From Gemmatimonadota bacterium (GTDB taxonomy: Bacteria > Gemmatimonadota > Gemmatimonadetes > Gemmatimonadales > GWC2-71-9): 53,227 nucleotides of DNA. The notes beneath the pieces were generated by a model. That model saw only the letters and a list, made by a program, of their open reading frames with translations. It did not search any database and was not told the origin of the DNA. Both the position numbers and the translations under genes were made by a program. Below, piece after piece: positions 1 to 8,713 of this stretch (its first letter is position 1; each line of letters starts with the position of its first letter). The stretch covers positions 1 to 53,227 of the forward strand of contig JAHECL010000004.1 in the NCBI GenBank assembly GCA_024641745.1. The letters are read 5' to 3'.

Positions 1-275
1 CCCATCGGCCCCCGGCGGTACTCCGCCGGCGTGCCGAGATCCGGCTCCAGGCCGAGCCACTCGAGGTCGTCGAGGATCGCCCGTTCGTACGCGGGGCGGG
101 ACCGCCCCCGGTCATGGTCCTCGATGCGAAGCAGGACACGCCCCGCGAGGGCGCGCGCCACCCCCCAGACCCACACCGCGCTCGCGACGTGGCCGAGGTG
201 GAGATAGCCGGTCGGAGCCGGGGCGAAACGGGTGAGGGGGGTGCGCGGGGTGTCGGACGGGAGGAGAAAGGGCAC
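1..275 (-). CDS. gluQ: Glutamyl-Q tRNA(Asp) synthetase / GluRS-family protein, partial
   Basis: This is the N-terminal 91 residues of a class I glutamyl-tRNA synthetase-like protein; the rest lies beyond the left edge. The reading starts with GTG at 275 and gives a Rossmann entry RFAPAPTGYLHLGH, where HLGH is the HIGH-type ATP-binding motif, followed by LLRIEDHD, which in this family contacts glutamate and ATP. The short N-terminus before the motif fits the truncated paralogue GluQ-RS, which glutamylates queuosine on tRNA-Asp. A full discriminating GluRS cannot be excluded because the anticodon-binding half is not visible. The start codon lies only four bases beyond the tRNA-Cys gene on the same strand, so the two are probably co-transcribed. 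Confidence 0.75.
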   Translation of the reverse strand, partial: MPFLLPSDTPRTPLTRFAPAPTGYLHLGHVASAVWVWGVARALAGRVLLRIEDHDRGRSRPAYERAILDDLEWLGLEPDLGTPAEYRRGPM

Positions 276-279
276 GGAG

Positions 280-351
<72 letters not shown>

Positions 352-464
352 GGGACGGTTAACATCGCTATGTACCAGCCAATTCTCAAGGTACGCCCGC
401 CGCCGACAGAAACCTCCTCCGGTTCCGGCCGTAGGGGCCTCCACCCCCAGACCCGGGAAGCACG

Positions 465-1796
465 ATGCCGCTGTCCCTCCGGACGACTCTCCTCTGTGCC
501 TGTCTCGTCACCCCCGCCGCGGCCCAGGGGAACGTGATGGTCATGCGGGCGGAGCAGATCCGGCCCAACCTGACGGTCATCTCCGGATTCGCGAACGGCA
601 ACATCCTCGTGCTCACGGGCCCCGATGGGACCCTCCTCGTGGATGCCCAGAGCGCGCGGCGGGTGGGCCTCGCCGACTCCGTCCTGACCAACATCGGCGC
701 CCCGCCGGTCCGCTGGGTGATCAACACCCACTACCACCCCGACCACACCGAGGGGAACGCCCTCTTCCGCGGCCGGGGCGCCGAGATCATCGGGCAGGAG
801 AAGCTGCCAGGACAGATGCTGAAGGATACCGTCATCGATCTCTGGGGCGGATGGCACCGGACCCCGGCCGATCCCGCCTCCCTCCCGACCCGCACCTTTC
901 GCGATTCACTCACCATGCTGGTGAACGGCGAGCGGGTTGTCGTCGCCCACATCCCCGCCGCACACACCGACGGCGACGCTGTCGTGTGGCTGCCGGACGC
1001 CAACGTCATCCACATTGGCGACCTCTTCGAGCACGAAGCCCCGCCATTCATCGACTGGTGGGCGGGCGGGCGGGTGGAGGGGATGCTGGCCGGGGTGGAC
1101 TGGGGGCTGGCCCACAGCGACAGCGCGACCCTGGTCGTACCGGGCCACGGACCGGTCGGCACCCGCGGCGAGCTGCTCCGATACCGCGAGATGCTCCTGG
1201 CCCTGACGACCGCCGTCTCGATGCAGGTCGCGGCCGGAGCCACGGTGCAGGAGGCCCAGGCCGCCCAGCCCGGGACCCCGTGGCAGCCGCTGCTCATCAG
1301 CCCGAAGCGCGCCGACGAATTCGTGGCGCTCCTCTACCTCGGCCTGCAGGAGTTCGAACCGGCGCACGACCGCGGCCGATTCCACCCCTCCACCCCGGAA
1401 GCGCGCCTCCCCTGGCTGCTCGGCTGCTGGGAGACCTCGCGCAACGGCCGGACGATCAGGGAGCGATGGACGGTGGTGCCCGATGGCTCGCTCGCGGGCC
1501 AGGGCCGCACCCTCCGCGACGGACGCCTCGTCAATGCCGAGACGGTGCACATCGCTGCGCACGGTGACACCCTGCGCTATGCCGCGAATCCGTCGGGCCA
1601 GGCGGAGGCGGTGTTCGTCGCCTTCGGCGCCACCGACTCGAGCGTCACCTTCACGAATCCCGCACACGACTACCCGACGCGCATCTCCTATCGCCGACGG
1701 GGAGCCGCGGGGCTCGACGCCGAGATCGCCGGTGGCAGCGGCGGGGAGCGGGTGCTCGTCTTCCCCTATGAGGCGGTGGCCTGCGGAGCCGACTAG
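465..1796 (+). CDS. Secreted metallo-beta-lactamase-fold hydrolase with C-terminal DUF6265-like domain
   Basis: The 443-residue protein has a signal peptide (about residues 1-20, ending AAAQ). Its metallo-beta-lactamase domain carries the complete metal ligand set: HYHPDH near residue 88, an AAHTDGD histidine, the bridging Asp in HIGDLF, and PGHGP. The subfamily hydrolyses varied substrates in the periplasm and the substrate cannot be read here. From about residue 310 a second domain begins with WLLGCWE and contains FTNPAHDYPTRISY, the signature I know from DUF6265 lipocalin-like proteins. The fusion of the two is unusual. GGGAAG lies upstream of the ATG. The gene is followed within 10 bp by a membrane protein gene on the same strand. 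Confidence 0.85.
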   Translation: MPLSLRTTLLCACLVTPAAAQGNVMVMRAEQIRPNLTVISGFANGNILVLTGPDGTLLVDAQSARRVGLADSVLTNIGAPPVRWVINTHYHPDHTEGNALFRGRGAEIIGQEKLPGQMLKDTVIDLWGGWHRTPADPASLPTRTFRDSLTMLVNGERVVVAHIPAAHTDGDAVVWLPDANVIHIGDLFEHEAPPFIDWWAGGRVEGMLAGVDWGLAHSDSATLVVPGHGPVGTRGELLRYREMLLALTTAVSMQVAAGATVQEAQAAQPGTPWQPLLISPKRADEFVALLYLGLQEFEPAHDRGRFHPSTPEARLPWLLGCWETSRNGRTIRERWTVVPDGSLAGQGRTLRDGRLVNAETVHIAAHGDTLRYAANPSGQAEAVFVAFGATDSSVTFTNPAHDYPTRISYRRRGAAGLDAEIAGGSGGERVLVFPYEAVACGAD

Positions 1797-1805
1797 ACTA
1801 CGCGG

Positions 1806-3122
1806 ATGACGCACAGCACCGCCCGACGCGGCCTGCCCATCGCCGGCCCGGCCCACCCGCCGCCGTTCCGTCTGACCGCGGAGCACTTCGCCGCCGCCCT
1901 GCTCTGGCTCCTCCTCGGCGCGGTCGGCCTGGTGGTGATCGCCGCCGACCTCGCCGTCGGCAACTTCCTCGCGCCACGGGTGCTCGCCGTGACGCACATC
2001 TTCACGCTCGGCGTCCTCACCACCACCATCTACGGCGCCCTGTACCAGTTCTTTCCCGGCGCGCTCGGGATCGAGATCCGCAGCCCCAGGGTGGCGCACT
2101 GGTCGTGGGTCCTCCACACCACAGGCACGCTGTCGCTGGTGACCGGCTTCTGGGCCTGGCGCCCCCCGCTCCTCGCCATCGGCTGGCTCCTGCTCTTCGT
2201 CGCGAACTTCGGCTCGAGCTGGAACCTCCTGCCGCAGCGCCGGAAGGCTCCCCGCGGCCTCGTGGTCGGCCGGTATGTCGCCGCGGGTCACATCGCGTTC
2301 GGCACGGCAATGCTGGTGGCGCTGGCACGCATCGGCGACAGCCTCGGATGGTGGTCGGTGGACCGGATGGCGGTCATCGCCAGCCACTTCCACCTGGCGG
2401 TCTTCGGGTTCGTGGTCTTCACCGCGGTGGGCGTCGGGAGCTGGATGCTCCCGATGTTTCTCCTGGCGGCGCGCGCCCCCACCTGGCCCCTCAGGTGGAT
2501 CGGGCCTGTCGGACTGGCGGGACTGGCCGCGCTGACGACAGGCGCGCTGGCCGGCCTCCCGCCCGTGACCAGCGCGGGCGGGGCGCTCCTGCTGGCGAGC
2601 GCCCTGCTCTACCTCTGGCAGCTGGCCCTGTATTTCCGCCATGCCGAGCGGCGGCCGGTGGACCCGGCGATGGCGCATGTCGCCCTCGGGGTGCTGCACT
2701 TCGCGCTCGCCGTGGCGCTGGGCGCGAGCATCCTGGCCGGCAACGCTTCGATCCGGAGCTGGACGGCCTATGGGGTGCTGGCAATCGTGGGCTGGCTGGT
2801 GCTGCTGGTGGTGGGCGTCCTCTACAAGATCCTGCCGTTCCTCGCCTGGATGAACCTCTTCGGCCCTCGCGCCGCCCAGCAGGGCGCGCCCCGCCAGGAG
2901 GACCTCACCTCGGTCGCGCTGGTGCGGCTGTCACTCGCCTTGCTTGCGCCCGGTGTGTGGGGACTGGCGGGCGGCGTCCTCGCCGGCAGCCGGCCGGTGG
3001 TCCTGGCGGGTGCGGCCTGCTACCTCGCCGGGGTGCTCACGGTCCTCGGTCAGTACCTCCGCATCCTGCTGCTGGCCCGGCCGCGCCCCGATCAGCGCAC
3101 CGTCACGCTGTCGACGAAATAG
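1806..3122 (+). CDS. Polytopic membrane protein, heme-copper oxidase subunit I / NnrS-like
   Basis: The 438-residue protein has about twelve hydrophobic segments and almost no soluble loops. Histidines sit inside or next to membrane helices (AVTHIFTLG, ARVAHWSWVLH, ASHFHLAVFGF), a pattern seen in subunit-I homologues of heme-copper oxidases and in NnrS-type proteins. I infer possible heme or copper binding but see no partner subunit, so a catalytic role is unproven. A TAGACT box overlaps the end of the upstream gene. The 3' end overlaps the convergent gene by 31 bp, with stop TAG at 3120-3122. Confidence 0.6.
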   Translation: MTHSTARRGLPIAGPAHPPPFRLTAEHFAAALLWLLLGAVGLVVIAADLAVGNFLAPRVLAVTHIFTLGVLTTTIYGALYQFFPGALGIEIRSPRVAHWSWVLHTTGTLSLVTGFWAWRPPLLAIGWLLLFVANFGSSWNLLPQRRKAPRGLVVGRYVAAGHIAFGTAMLVALARIGDSLGWWSVDRMAVIASHFHLAVFGFVVFTAVGVGSWMLPMFLLAARAPTWPLRWIGPVGLAGLAALTTGALAGLPPVTSAGGALLLASALLYLWQLALYFRHAERRPVDPAMAHVALGVLHFALAVALGASILAGNASIRSWTAYGVLAIVGWLVLLVVGVLYKILPFLAWMNLFGPRAAQQGAPRQEDLTSVALVRLSLALLAPGVWGLAGGVLAGSRPVVLAGAACYLAGVLTVLGQYLRILLLARPRPDQRTVTLSTK

Positions 3123-3490
3123 GGGGTGTCCCCGAAGCAGTCCCCGGGAACGCCCCGGTGCTCCGTGTAATGCAGCGCCACATGGGTGCCGATGGCGTCG
3201 CGAAGCTGCCGTGCCACCCGGTCGTCGCGCACGCTGAAGTCCCAGATGATCGGCATCACACCGGGGCTGGAGGTCATCGCGAGTTCACCCTCGTACGTCT
3301 TGCAGATCCAGCCCTTCTGCGAAAACTTCTGCAGGATCCCCGCCCGCTCGCCCTCCGAATAGTTCCAGGTCAGCGCCGCCCAGGTATAGAGCGCGAAGAG
3401 CGCGATGGGCGCCAGCAGGATGCCGATCAGCACCGCTTTCGTCTTGCGCTTCAGTCCGCGATGCGGGGTCTCGGCGACAGGTTCGGTCAT
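3092..3490 (-). CDS. Conserved single-pass membrane protein of unknown function
   Basis: The product has 132 residues. The ATG at 3490 is preferred over a GTG two codons upstream because GGAG lies five bases before the ATG and would overlap the GTG. A charged N-terminus precedes one transmembrane helix (about residues 20-40), followed by a compact exported domain with two Cys residues (GWICKTYEGE and PGDCFGDT). Proteins of this shape (WNYSEGERAG, SVRDD) occur in many Gram-negative bacteria; I know of no established function. It overlaps the preceding gene tail to tail. Confidence 0.75.
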   Translation of the reverse strand: MTEPVAETPHRGLKRKTKAVLIGILLAPIALFALYTWAALTWNYSEGERAGILQKFSQKGWICKTYEGELAMTSSPGVMPIIWDFSVRDDRVARQLRDAIGTHVALHYTEHRGVPGDCFGDTPYFVDSVTVR

Positions 3491-3541
3491 GCGCACTCCA
3501 GGTCGTTGGGGACCAGCGAAAGGTAGGCGGGCGTCCCGGCG

Positions 3542-5164
3542 TCAGCGAGTGGGGCGTTGCGGCGCGAGGGTGAAGACGAAGCCGCGCCCGAGGGAGACGA
3601 TCCACCCCGAGGGCGCGGCGTCATTCGCGAATCGCCACGACAGGTCCACCCGCGTGACCACGCCCTGTGAGGAGCGCAGGTCCCCCATCCGAAGGCCGAG
3701 GCCGACGTCGGTCCCGGTGCGCTGCGGGCTCCCGCTCCACCAGGCCCCGCCATAGTCCACGTAGGCGGCCAGGCCCACGCCGAGCACGCCGAGCACCCGG
3801 GGCCAGAGCAGACGGCGCACTTCGGCGGTGGTGAAGAACGCCCGGTTGCCGGTGAAACTGTGCACCCCGAACGCCCGCGGCCCGTTGGTGAGGCCGAGGT
3901 CGAACTCATAGCCAGGGGCGGGATCGGTCAGCCAGCCGGCACTCCCGTACAGGAGGAGGAGCGAGCTGGAGTCGGGGTTCCACGCCACCGTCGTGGACAG
4001 CATCGTGCCGCCGGAGTCGATGCCGGCCGCGGTGATGAGGCCGTCGGAGATGCCGTTGACGAGCACGAAGCCGTTCCCGAACGTCGCCCCGGTCTGGAAC
4101 GAGGCGAAGAGCCCCACGCCGGCGGTGTCATAGCCGAGGAAGGACGGCGCGGCGTAGACGCCGCCGGTGAGGGTCGTGCTGAGGTTGACGTCCTCGGTCC
4201 GGGAGAAGGTCTCGAATCCGGTGCGCACCACGTAGCGCGCCTCGGACCATTCCAGGTAGCCGCCGAGGGCGGCGGTCACCGTGCGCTGGATCGGGGCGGT
4301 GTCGACCGCCGGCTGGTAGTTGTTGCGCATGACCTGGGCGATTCCGCCGACGCGCAGGTAGCCCCGGCTGGTCCGGTGGACCGCCCAGGCGGCGCTGCCG
4401 CGTACCGTCCCCAGCAGGTGGTCCAGGGTGTCCACCGGCTCGTCGATGCCGCCGAGGTACTGGTACACCGTCTCGTCCCGGTACTCGCCGGTCAGGTTGA
4501 AGCCGCGCCAGTCGGAGATGGAGTAGAACGGCCGGTTGACCACCCCGTACAGCACCGTCCCGTCCGAGCGATCTTCCCACCGAGCGCCTACCCCCACGCT
4601 GGTTCCCAGGAATCGCGGCTGCCAGGCCTGCAGCGCGAAGGTGGTTCGCACCGGATCGGTGCTCAGGGAGGCGCCGGCGCGGGTGGCGGTGCCGAGGAAG
4701 TTCGTCTCGAGGAACGACACGCCGAACGCCACCTGGCCGCCCGTCGTCCGGAGCTTGCCGCCCACCTGCGTCGTCCAGCTGTCGCGGGTGCTCACCCGCA
4801 TCACGACCCCGCTGTCGACGGGAATCGAGTCAATCTGCACGTCGCGGAAGATGCCCATCGCGCGGAGGTTGCGGGCCGATTCCGCCACCAGGACGGAATC
4901 GTAGACCTCCCCGACGCGAAAGAGCAGTTCGCGGCGGATGACCTTCGGCAGCGTCCGGATGTGCAGGGTATTGGCGAGCCGTTCCACCCAGGTGTCGGCC
5001 TCGACGGAATCGAAGATCTCCTGCCGGACGAGCTCGATGCCCCGAATGACGGGCAGGGGTGTGGAGTCGCGACCGGACTGGGCGACGGCACTCGAAGGCA
5101 GGAGGAGGAGCGCAAGCAGAAGGGTAGAACGGCGGACCAGGAGAGACTCCGGAAGCTCGGGCAA
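3542..5164 (-). CDS. Omp85-superfamily outer-membrane barrel with N-terminal POTRA-like domain
   Basis: The product is a roughly 530-residue outer-membrane protein. A signal peptide ends SSAVAQ. One POTRA-like module follows (about 40-120, with ELLFRVGEVYDSVLVAESARNLR and later MRVSTRDSW), then a C-terminal region of alternating beta strands typical of a 16-strand barrel. It is shorter than BamA and closer to TamA- or lipase-linked barrels, so a role in membrane protein or lipid transport is inference. The nearest conventional start is TTG 5164, which has no visible Shine-Dalgarno. CTG at 5140 has CCGGAG six bases upstream and would give a classical signal peptide MVRRSTLLLALLLL. Confidence 0.8.
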   Translation of the reverse strand: MPELPESLLVRRSTLLLALLLLPSSAVAQSGRDSTPLPVIRGIELVRQEIFDSVEADTWVERLANTLHIRTLPKVIRRELLFRVGEVYDSVLVAESARNLRAMGIFRDVQIDSIPVDSGVVMRVSTRDSWTTQVGGKLRTTGGQVAFGVSFLETNFLGTATRAGASLSTDPVRTTFALQAWQPRFLGTSVGVGARWEDRSDGTVLYGVVNRPFYSISDWRGFNLTGEYRDETVYQYLGGIDEPVDTLDHLLGTVRGSAAWAVHRTSRGYLRVGGIAQVMRNNYQPAVDTAPIQRTVTAALGGYLEWSEARYVVRTGFETFSRTEDVNLSTTLTGGVYAAPSFLGYDTAGVGLFASFQTGATFGNGFVLVNGISDGLITAAGIDSGGTMLSTTVAWNPDSSSLLLLYGSAGWLTDPAPGYEFDLGLTNGPRAFGVHSFTGNRAFFTTAEVRRLLWPRVLGVLGVGLAAYVDYGGAWWSGSPQRTGTDVGLGLRMGDLRSSQGVVTRVDLSWRFANDAAPSGWIVSLGRGFVFTLAPQRPTR

Positions 5165-5170
5165 GGGTGA

Positions 5171-5193
5171 GGGGCGGCGTTCCCCGCCGCCCC
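5171..5193. terminator. GC-rich hairpin between two minus-strand genes
   Basis: A perfect 9-bp stem GGGGCGGCG/CGCCGCCCC closes a 5-base loop, just downstream of the stop of the 92-residue gene at 5212. There is no U-tract, so this could be a weak terminator, a pause site or an mRNA-stabilising hairpin. Confidence 0.4.
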
Positions 5194-5211
5194 GGTGGCA
5201 CGCCGGAGGGG

Positions 5212-5490
5212 CTAGCCCAGGCTTTCCACCAGGCGCCAGAGCTCCACGGCACTGAACTCGTTGAAGCGGTGCAGGACTTCCTGCTCACTCCACTCGAGGA
5301 GGATCCACGCCGAACTGCGCGTGGTGTCGCCCTGCATGAAGTGCACCCGGCCCGCGACCGCACGGCCCTGCGAACGCGTTTCCAGAAAGACCTGCCACCG
5401 CTCGTCGGCGCGCCCGAGATCGCCCAGGTGGCGCGCGGTCGGCGCCTCAGGCACGGCGGCCGGCGGCAAGGGGTGCTGCGGCTGTCCCAT
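5212..5490 (-). CDS. Small hypothetical protein
   Basis: The product is a 92-residue soluble protein that starts at ATG 5490 behind a strong GGAGG. The C-terminal two thirds look like a small alpha/beta domain (WQVFLETRSQ, GRVHFMQGD, SSAWILLEWSEQEVLHRF). I do not recognise the family. It lies upstream of the Omp85-type gene on the same strand, with a hairpin between them. Confidence 0.7.
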   Translation of the reverse strand: MGQPQHPLPPAAVPEAPTARHLGDLGRADERWQVFLETRSQGRAVAGRVHFMQGDTTRSSAWILLEWSEQEVLHRFNEFSAVELWRLVESLG

Positions 5491-5588
5491 GTTTCCTCCG
5501 AGATGCCCTCAGGGTAACGACTTCCCCCATCGGACGCCAGCGGCCATCGGTGTTCCGCCCCCCCTCGGGCAGTTAGATTGAGACCATC

Positions 5589-6257
5589 ATGGCTCTGACC
5601 GTCCGCTGCGCCGGTTGTGGCACCCGCACCGACGGGGTCTTCTGTCCGCAGTGCGGCAGGCCGCTGGCCGACCGGCGCCGGGAGCGCCGGGCCTGGCTGG
5701 TCGCCGGGCTGGTGGCCGTGGCCGCCGTGGCGGTGGTGACCCTGATGGTGCGGCGCGGCGCGCCCGCACCGGTGGTCCCGGCGATGGGAAGCGCCGCGGG
5801 GGGGACCGGGGCGGTGGCGGCCCAGCCCGATCTCGCGACGCTTGCCCCCGCCGAGCGGTTTGCCTGGCTGTTCGATCGGATGATGCGGGCCGGGCCGGAG
5901 GGGGACAGCGCCACGGTCGGCCGACTGGCGCCACTCGCGCTGGCGGCGTACGGTCAGCTGGACTCCCTCGACGCCGATACCCGATTTCATGCAGCGCTGA
6001 TCGACATCCAGATCGGGAACTTCGCCGGCGCCAGGGCGCTGGCCGACACCATCGAGGCCCGCGATCCCGGCCACCTCTTCGGGCCGATCATCGTGGGTGC
6101 CCTGGCGAAGCTGGAGGGCGACTCCGCCGGATTCACCCGGGCGCTCGCGCGCTTCCGGCAGCGGGCCGACGGAGAACTGGCCCGGGGCGACCGGCCCGAA
6201 TACACCGAACACGCCACCTTACTCAACGAAGTGCGGAACGCCGCGGAGACCAAGTGA
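5589..6257 (+). CDS. Zinc-ribbon membrane-anchored protein
   Basis: The 222-residue protein begins with a treble-clef/zinc-ribbon motif, CAGC near residues 8-11 and CPQC near 19-22. A basic RRRERR stop-transfer and one transmembrane helix (about 35-53) follow. The remainder is a helical, TPR-like region (LAALAAYGQLDSLD, IDIQIGNFAGARALADTIEA, LAKLEGDSAGF), suggesting an extracytoplasmic scaffolding role. TAGATT lies nine bases before the ATG. Its TGA overlaps the mqnD GTG (GTGA), so the two are translationally coupled; a link to menaquinone synthesis is not otherwise evident. Confidence 0.8.
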   Translation: MALTVRCAGCGTRTDGVFCPQCGRPLADRRRERRAWLVAGLVAVAAVAVVTLMVRRGAPAPVVPAMGSAAGGTGAVAAQPDLATLAPAERFAWLFDRMMRAGPEGDSATVGRLAPLALAAYGQLDSLDADTRFHAALIDIQIGNFAGARALADTIEARDPGHLFGPIIVGALAKLEGDSAGFTRALARFRQRADGELARGDRPEYTEHATLLNEVRNAAETK

Positions 6258-7096
6258 CCCGGACCATTCACGTCGCGCACAGCCCTGATTCCGACGATGC
6301 CTTCATGTTCTATGCCCTCGCCGCAGGCAAGCTCGACACCGGCGACCTGCGCTACGAACACGAGCTGTCGGACATCGAGTCGCTCAACCGCCGGGCGCTC
6401 GACGCCGACCTCGAAGTGTCGGCGGTGTCGATTCACGCCTATGCGCACCTGCATCGCACGTATGCCCTCCTGTCCAGCGGCTCCTCGATGGGCGACGGGT
6501 ACGGCCCGCGCCTGGTCAGCAAGGCACCCGCGCCGTCCGATCCGCGCGAGGCGCTCCGCGGGCTGCGAGTGGCGATCCCGGGCACGCTGACGACCGCCTG
6601 CCTGGCGCTGCGGCTCTACCAGCCGGCCATCACGGAGGTCGTGGTCCCCTTCGACCAGATCGAGGACGCCGTCCATCGGGGTGAGGTGGACGTCGGGCTC
6701 CTGATCCACGAGGGCCAGCTGACCTTCGCCGACGACGGGCTCCAGCTGTGGGAGGACCTCGGCGCCTGGTGGGGCCGCGAGACCGGCTTCCCCCTCCCGC
6801 TCGGCGGCAACGTCGTCCGGCGCGACCTGGGCGCGGAACTCACCGCGCAGGTGGCCCGGGACCTCCGGGCCAGCATCGAATACGCCCTGGCGCACCGGCA
6901 GCCCGCGCTCGAGCACGCCAAGCAGTTCAACCGCGGCATCGGCGACGAGCGGACCGACGCCTTCGTCGGGATGTACGTGAACGACTGGACCGTGGACTAC
7001 GGCCCGCGGGGCCGCGAGGCGGTCCAGCTGCTTCTCGACCGGGCGTTCGCGGCCGGGCTGATTCCGGAGCGGGTCGTGGCGCAGTTCGTCGGGTAG
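6254..7096 (+). CDS. mqnD: 1,4-dihydroxy-6-naphthoate synthase
   Basis: The 280-residue protein matches MqnD of the futalosine menaquinone pathway, which converts cyclic dehypoxanthinyl futalosine to 1,4-dihydroxy-6-naphthoate in the cytoplasm. Visible signatures are the N-terminal HSPDSDDAFMFYAL, the ligand-pocket AVSIHAYAHL, the SGSSMGDGYGP loop and LIHEGQLTF, in a periplasmic-binding-protein fold. Length is normal for the family. The GTG start overlaps the upstream stop by four bases. MqnD implies that the organism makes menaquinone by the futalosine route; the other mqn genes are not in this window. Confidence 0.93.
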   Translation: MTRTIHVAHSPDSDDAFMFYALAAGKLDTGDLRYEHELSDIESLNRRALDADLEVSAVSIHAYAHLHRTYALLSSGSSMGDGYGPRLVSKAPAPSDPREALRGLRVAIPGTLTTACLALRLYQPAITEVVVPFDQIEDAVHRGEVDVGLLIHEGQLTFADDGLQLWEDLGAWWGRETGFPLPLGGNVVRRDLGAELTAQVARDLRASIEYALAHRQPALEHAKQFNRGIGDERTDAFVGMYVNDWTVDYGPRGREAVQLLLDRAFAAGLIPERVVAQFVG

Positions 7097-7134
7097 GCTA
7101 GTTTTCGGAGGATCTCCCGCACCGGAGCGTGCCT

Positions 7135-8202
7135 GTGTCGCTGTCCGAGGGTCCGGCGTCCCTGCTCGTTGTCGACGATGAAGCCCCGATCCGTGATGCG
7201 CTCGGGCGGTTCCTCACCCAGCAGGGGTACGAGGTCCATGCCGCCGCGTCGGGTGAGGAGGCGCTGACCGTCCTGGCCCGCCAGAAGATTGCCGGGATGG
7301 TCCTCGACGTCCGCATGCCCGGCCTCAGCGGCATCGACCTCGTCCCGCAGGCGCTCGAGGCCGAACCCCACCTCGCCATCCTGATGCTCACCGCCGTCAC
7401 CGACGCGACGACCGCCGCCCTCTGCATGCAGCGCGGGGCGTTCGAGTACCTGATGAAGCCGCTCGACCTCGTCGATCTGGGCCGTGCCATCGAGCGCGCG
7501 CTCCGCCGCCGCGCCACCCAGATGGAATCCGCGGAGGTCAATCAGTGGCTGAAGGAAGAGGTCGCGATCCGGGCGGCGGAGGCGCGCCGGGAGCGGTCCT
7601 CGCTCGAGCGGGTCACCGTCGCGACCCTCGAGGTGCTGGTCAACGCCCTCGAGGCCAAGGATCCTTTTTCGCGCGGACATTCGGCGCGGGTGGCTGACCT
7701 CTCGGCGATGATCGCGGCCGAGCTCGAGCTGTCCGACGAGGAGGTCGAAGTCATCCGGACCGCGGGCCGGCTGCACGACATCGGCAAGATCGGCATCCGG
7801 GAAGAGGTGCTTGCCAAGCAGGGCCCGCTGACGCCAGCCGAGTTCGAGCACGTCAAGGAGCACGTCCTCATCGGGACGCAGATCCTGGCCCCGCTCACCC
7901 ACCTGCACGACGCCATCGCCTGTCTGCGCGGACACCACGAGCGCTGGGACGGCGGGGGCTACCCCGACGGTCTGACGGGCGAGGAGATCCCGATCGGCGC
8001 CCGCATCCTCGGCATCGCGGAAATCTTCGACGCCCTGACGACGTCGCGCCCCTATCAGGAGAAGATGCCGGCTCGCTTCGCGGTCGATCGACTGCGCGAC
8101 CTCGCCGGCACGGCGGTCGACCCCGCCGTCTTCGCCGGCCTGGAGTCAGTGATGGCCCGCCGGCAGACCCTGGTGTTCCTCGAGGACAACGACCCCGCCT
8201 GA
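7135..8202 (+). CDS. Response regulator with HD-GYP domain (RpfG-like)
   Basis: The 355-residue protein has an N-terminal receiver (LLVVDDEAP, phosphoacceptor Asp in MVLDVRMPG, Lys in LMKPLD) and a C-terminal HD-GYP domain. The latter has HDIGK near residue 213 and HHERWDGGGYPDG near 268-278. The family hydrolyses cyclic-di-GMP. GTG 7135 has GGAG at a seven-base spacing; an alternative GTG at 7129 is too close. A TAGTTTTC promoter-like box lies at 7099. It precedes the receiver/HEAT/glycosyltransferase set, so control of c-di-GMP for polysaccharide synthesis is a reasonable inference. Confidence 0.93.
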   Translation: MSLSEGPASLLVVDDEAPIRDALGRFLTQQGYEVHAAASGEEALTVLARQKIAGMVLDVRMPGLSGIDLVPQALEAEPHLAILMLTAVTDATTAALCMQRGAFEYLMKPLDLVDLGRAIERALRRRATQMESAEVNQWLKEEVAIRAAEARRERSSLERVTVATLEVLVNALEAKDPFSRGHSARVADLSAMIAAELELSDEEVEVIRTAGRLHDIGKIGIREEVLAKQGPLTPAEFEHVKEHVLIGTQILAPLTHLHDAIACLRGHHERWDGGGYPDGLTGEEIPIGARILGIAEIFDALTTSRPYQEKMPARFAVDRLRDLAGTAVDPAVFAGLESVMARRQTLVFLEDNDPA

Positions 8203-8341
8203 CCCCCCGTCACGCCGGGCGCTGGCGTGATTCGTGCTGGCTATGGATCAACTTCTGTCGGCGGGACGACCCAGCGTCGAACGCCGTATTCGATTCACGC
8301 AACCGATTACTAGACAACATGTTGGAGCGCACTTCGCGAGT

Positions 8342-8713
8342 ATGCCGAAGCTCATCCTGGTCATCGACGACGGCCCAGAACAGCGCCGCTTTCTCGAGCG
8401 GACCCTTACCGCAGCGGGCTACCGCGTGGTGACGGCGCCCGACGGGGACGCGGGGGCCGCAGCCGCGCGATCGCTCCTTCCCGACCTCGTCCTGCTGGAC
8501 GTCATGATGCCGGGGATGAACGGCTACCAGGTGTGCCGCGCCCTGAAGGCCGACCCCGTCACCGCCGACCGGCCGATCCTGATCCTGACCGCGAAAGACG
8601 AACCCGCCGATCACTTCTGGGCCCACGAGGTGGGCGCCGACGACTTCATCACCAAGCCGGTGGACCTCACCGACCTGATTCGGCGCATCGAAGACCTGAC
8701 GGAGCGCCGGTGA
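8342..8713 (+). CDS. Stand-alone CheY-like receiver
   Basis: This is a 123-residue single-domain response regulator. It has the acidic pair in VIDDGPEQ, phosphoacceptor Asp in LVLLDVMMPG, Thr in LILTAKDE and Lys in FITKPVDL, so all catalytic positions are present. The ATG at 8342 is chosen because it immediately precedes strand 1. Its TGA overlaps the GTG of the HEAT gene (GTGA), suggesting co-translation and a functional link. No output domain is present, so it probably acts by protein contact. Confidence 0.9.
   Translation: MPKLILVIDDGPEQRRFLERTLTAAGYRVVTAPDGDAGAAAARSLLPDLVLLDVMMPGMNGYQVCRALKADPVTADRPILILTAKDEPADHFWAHEVGADDFITKPVDLTDLIRRIEDLTERR

Noticed and set aside
906-2699. Long minus-strand frame opposite the first two genes
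   Set aside because: It spans two clear plus-strand genes and translates to low-complexity Arg/Gly/Glu sequence.
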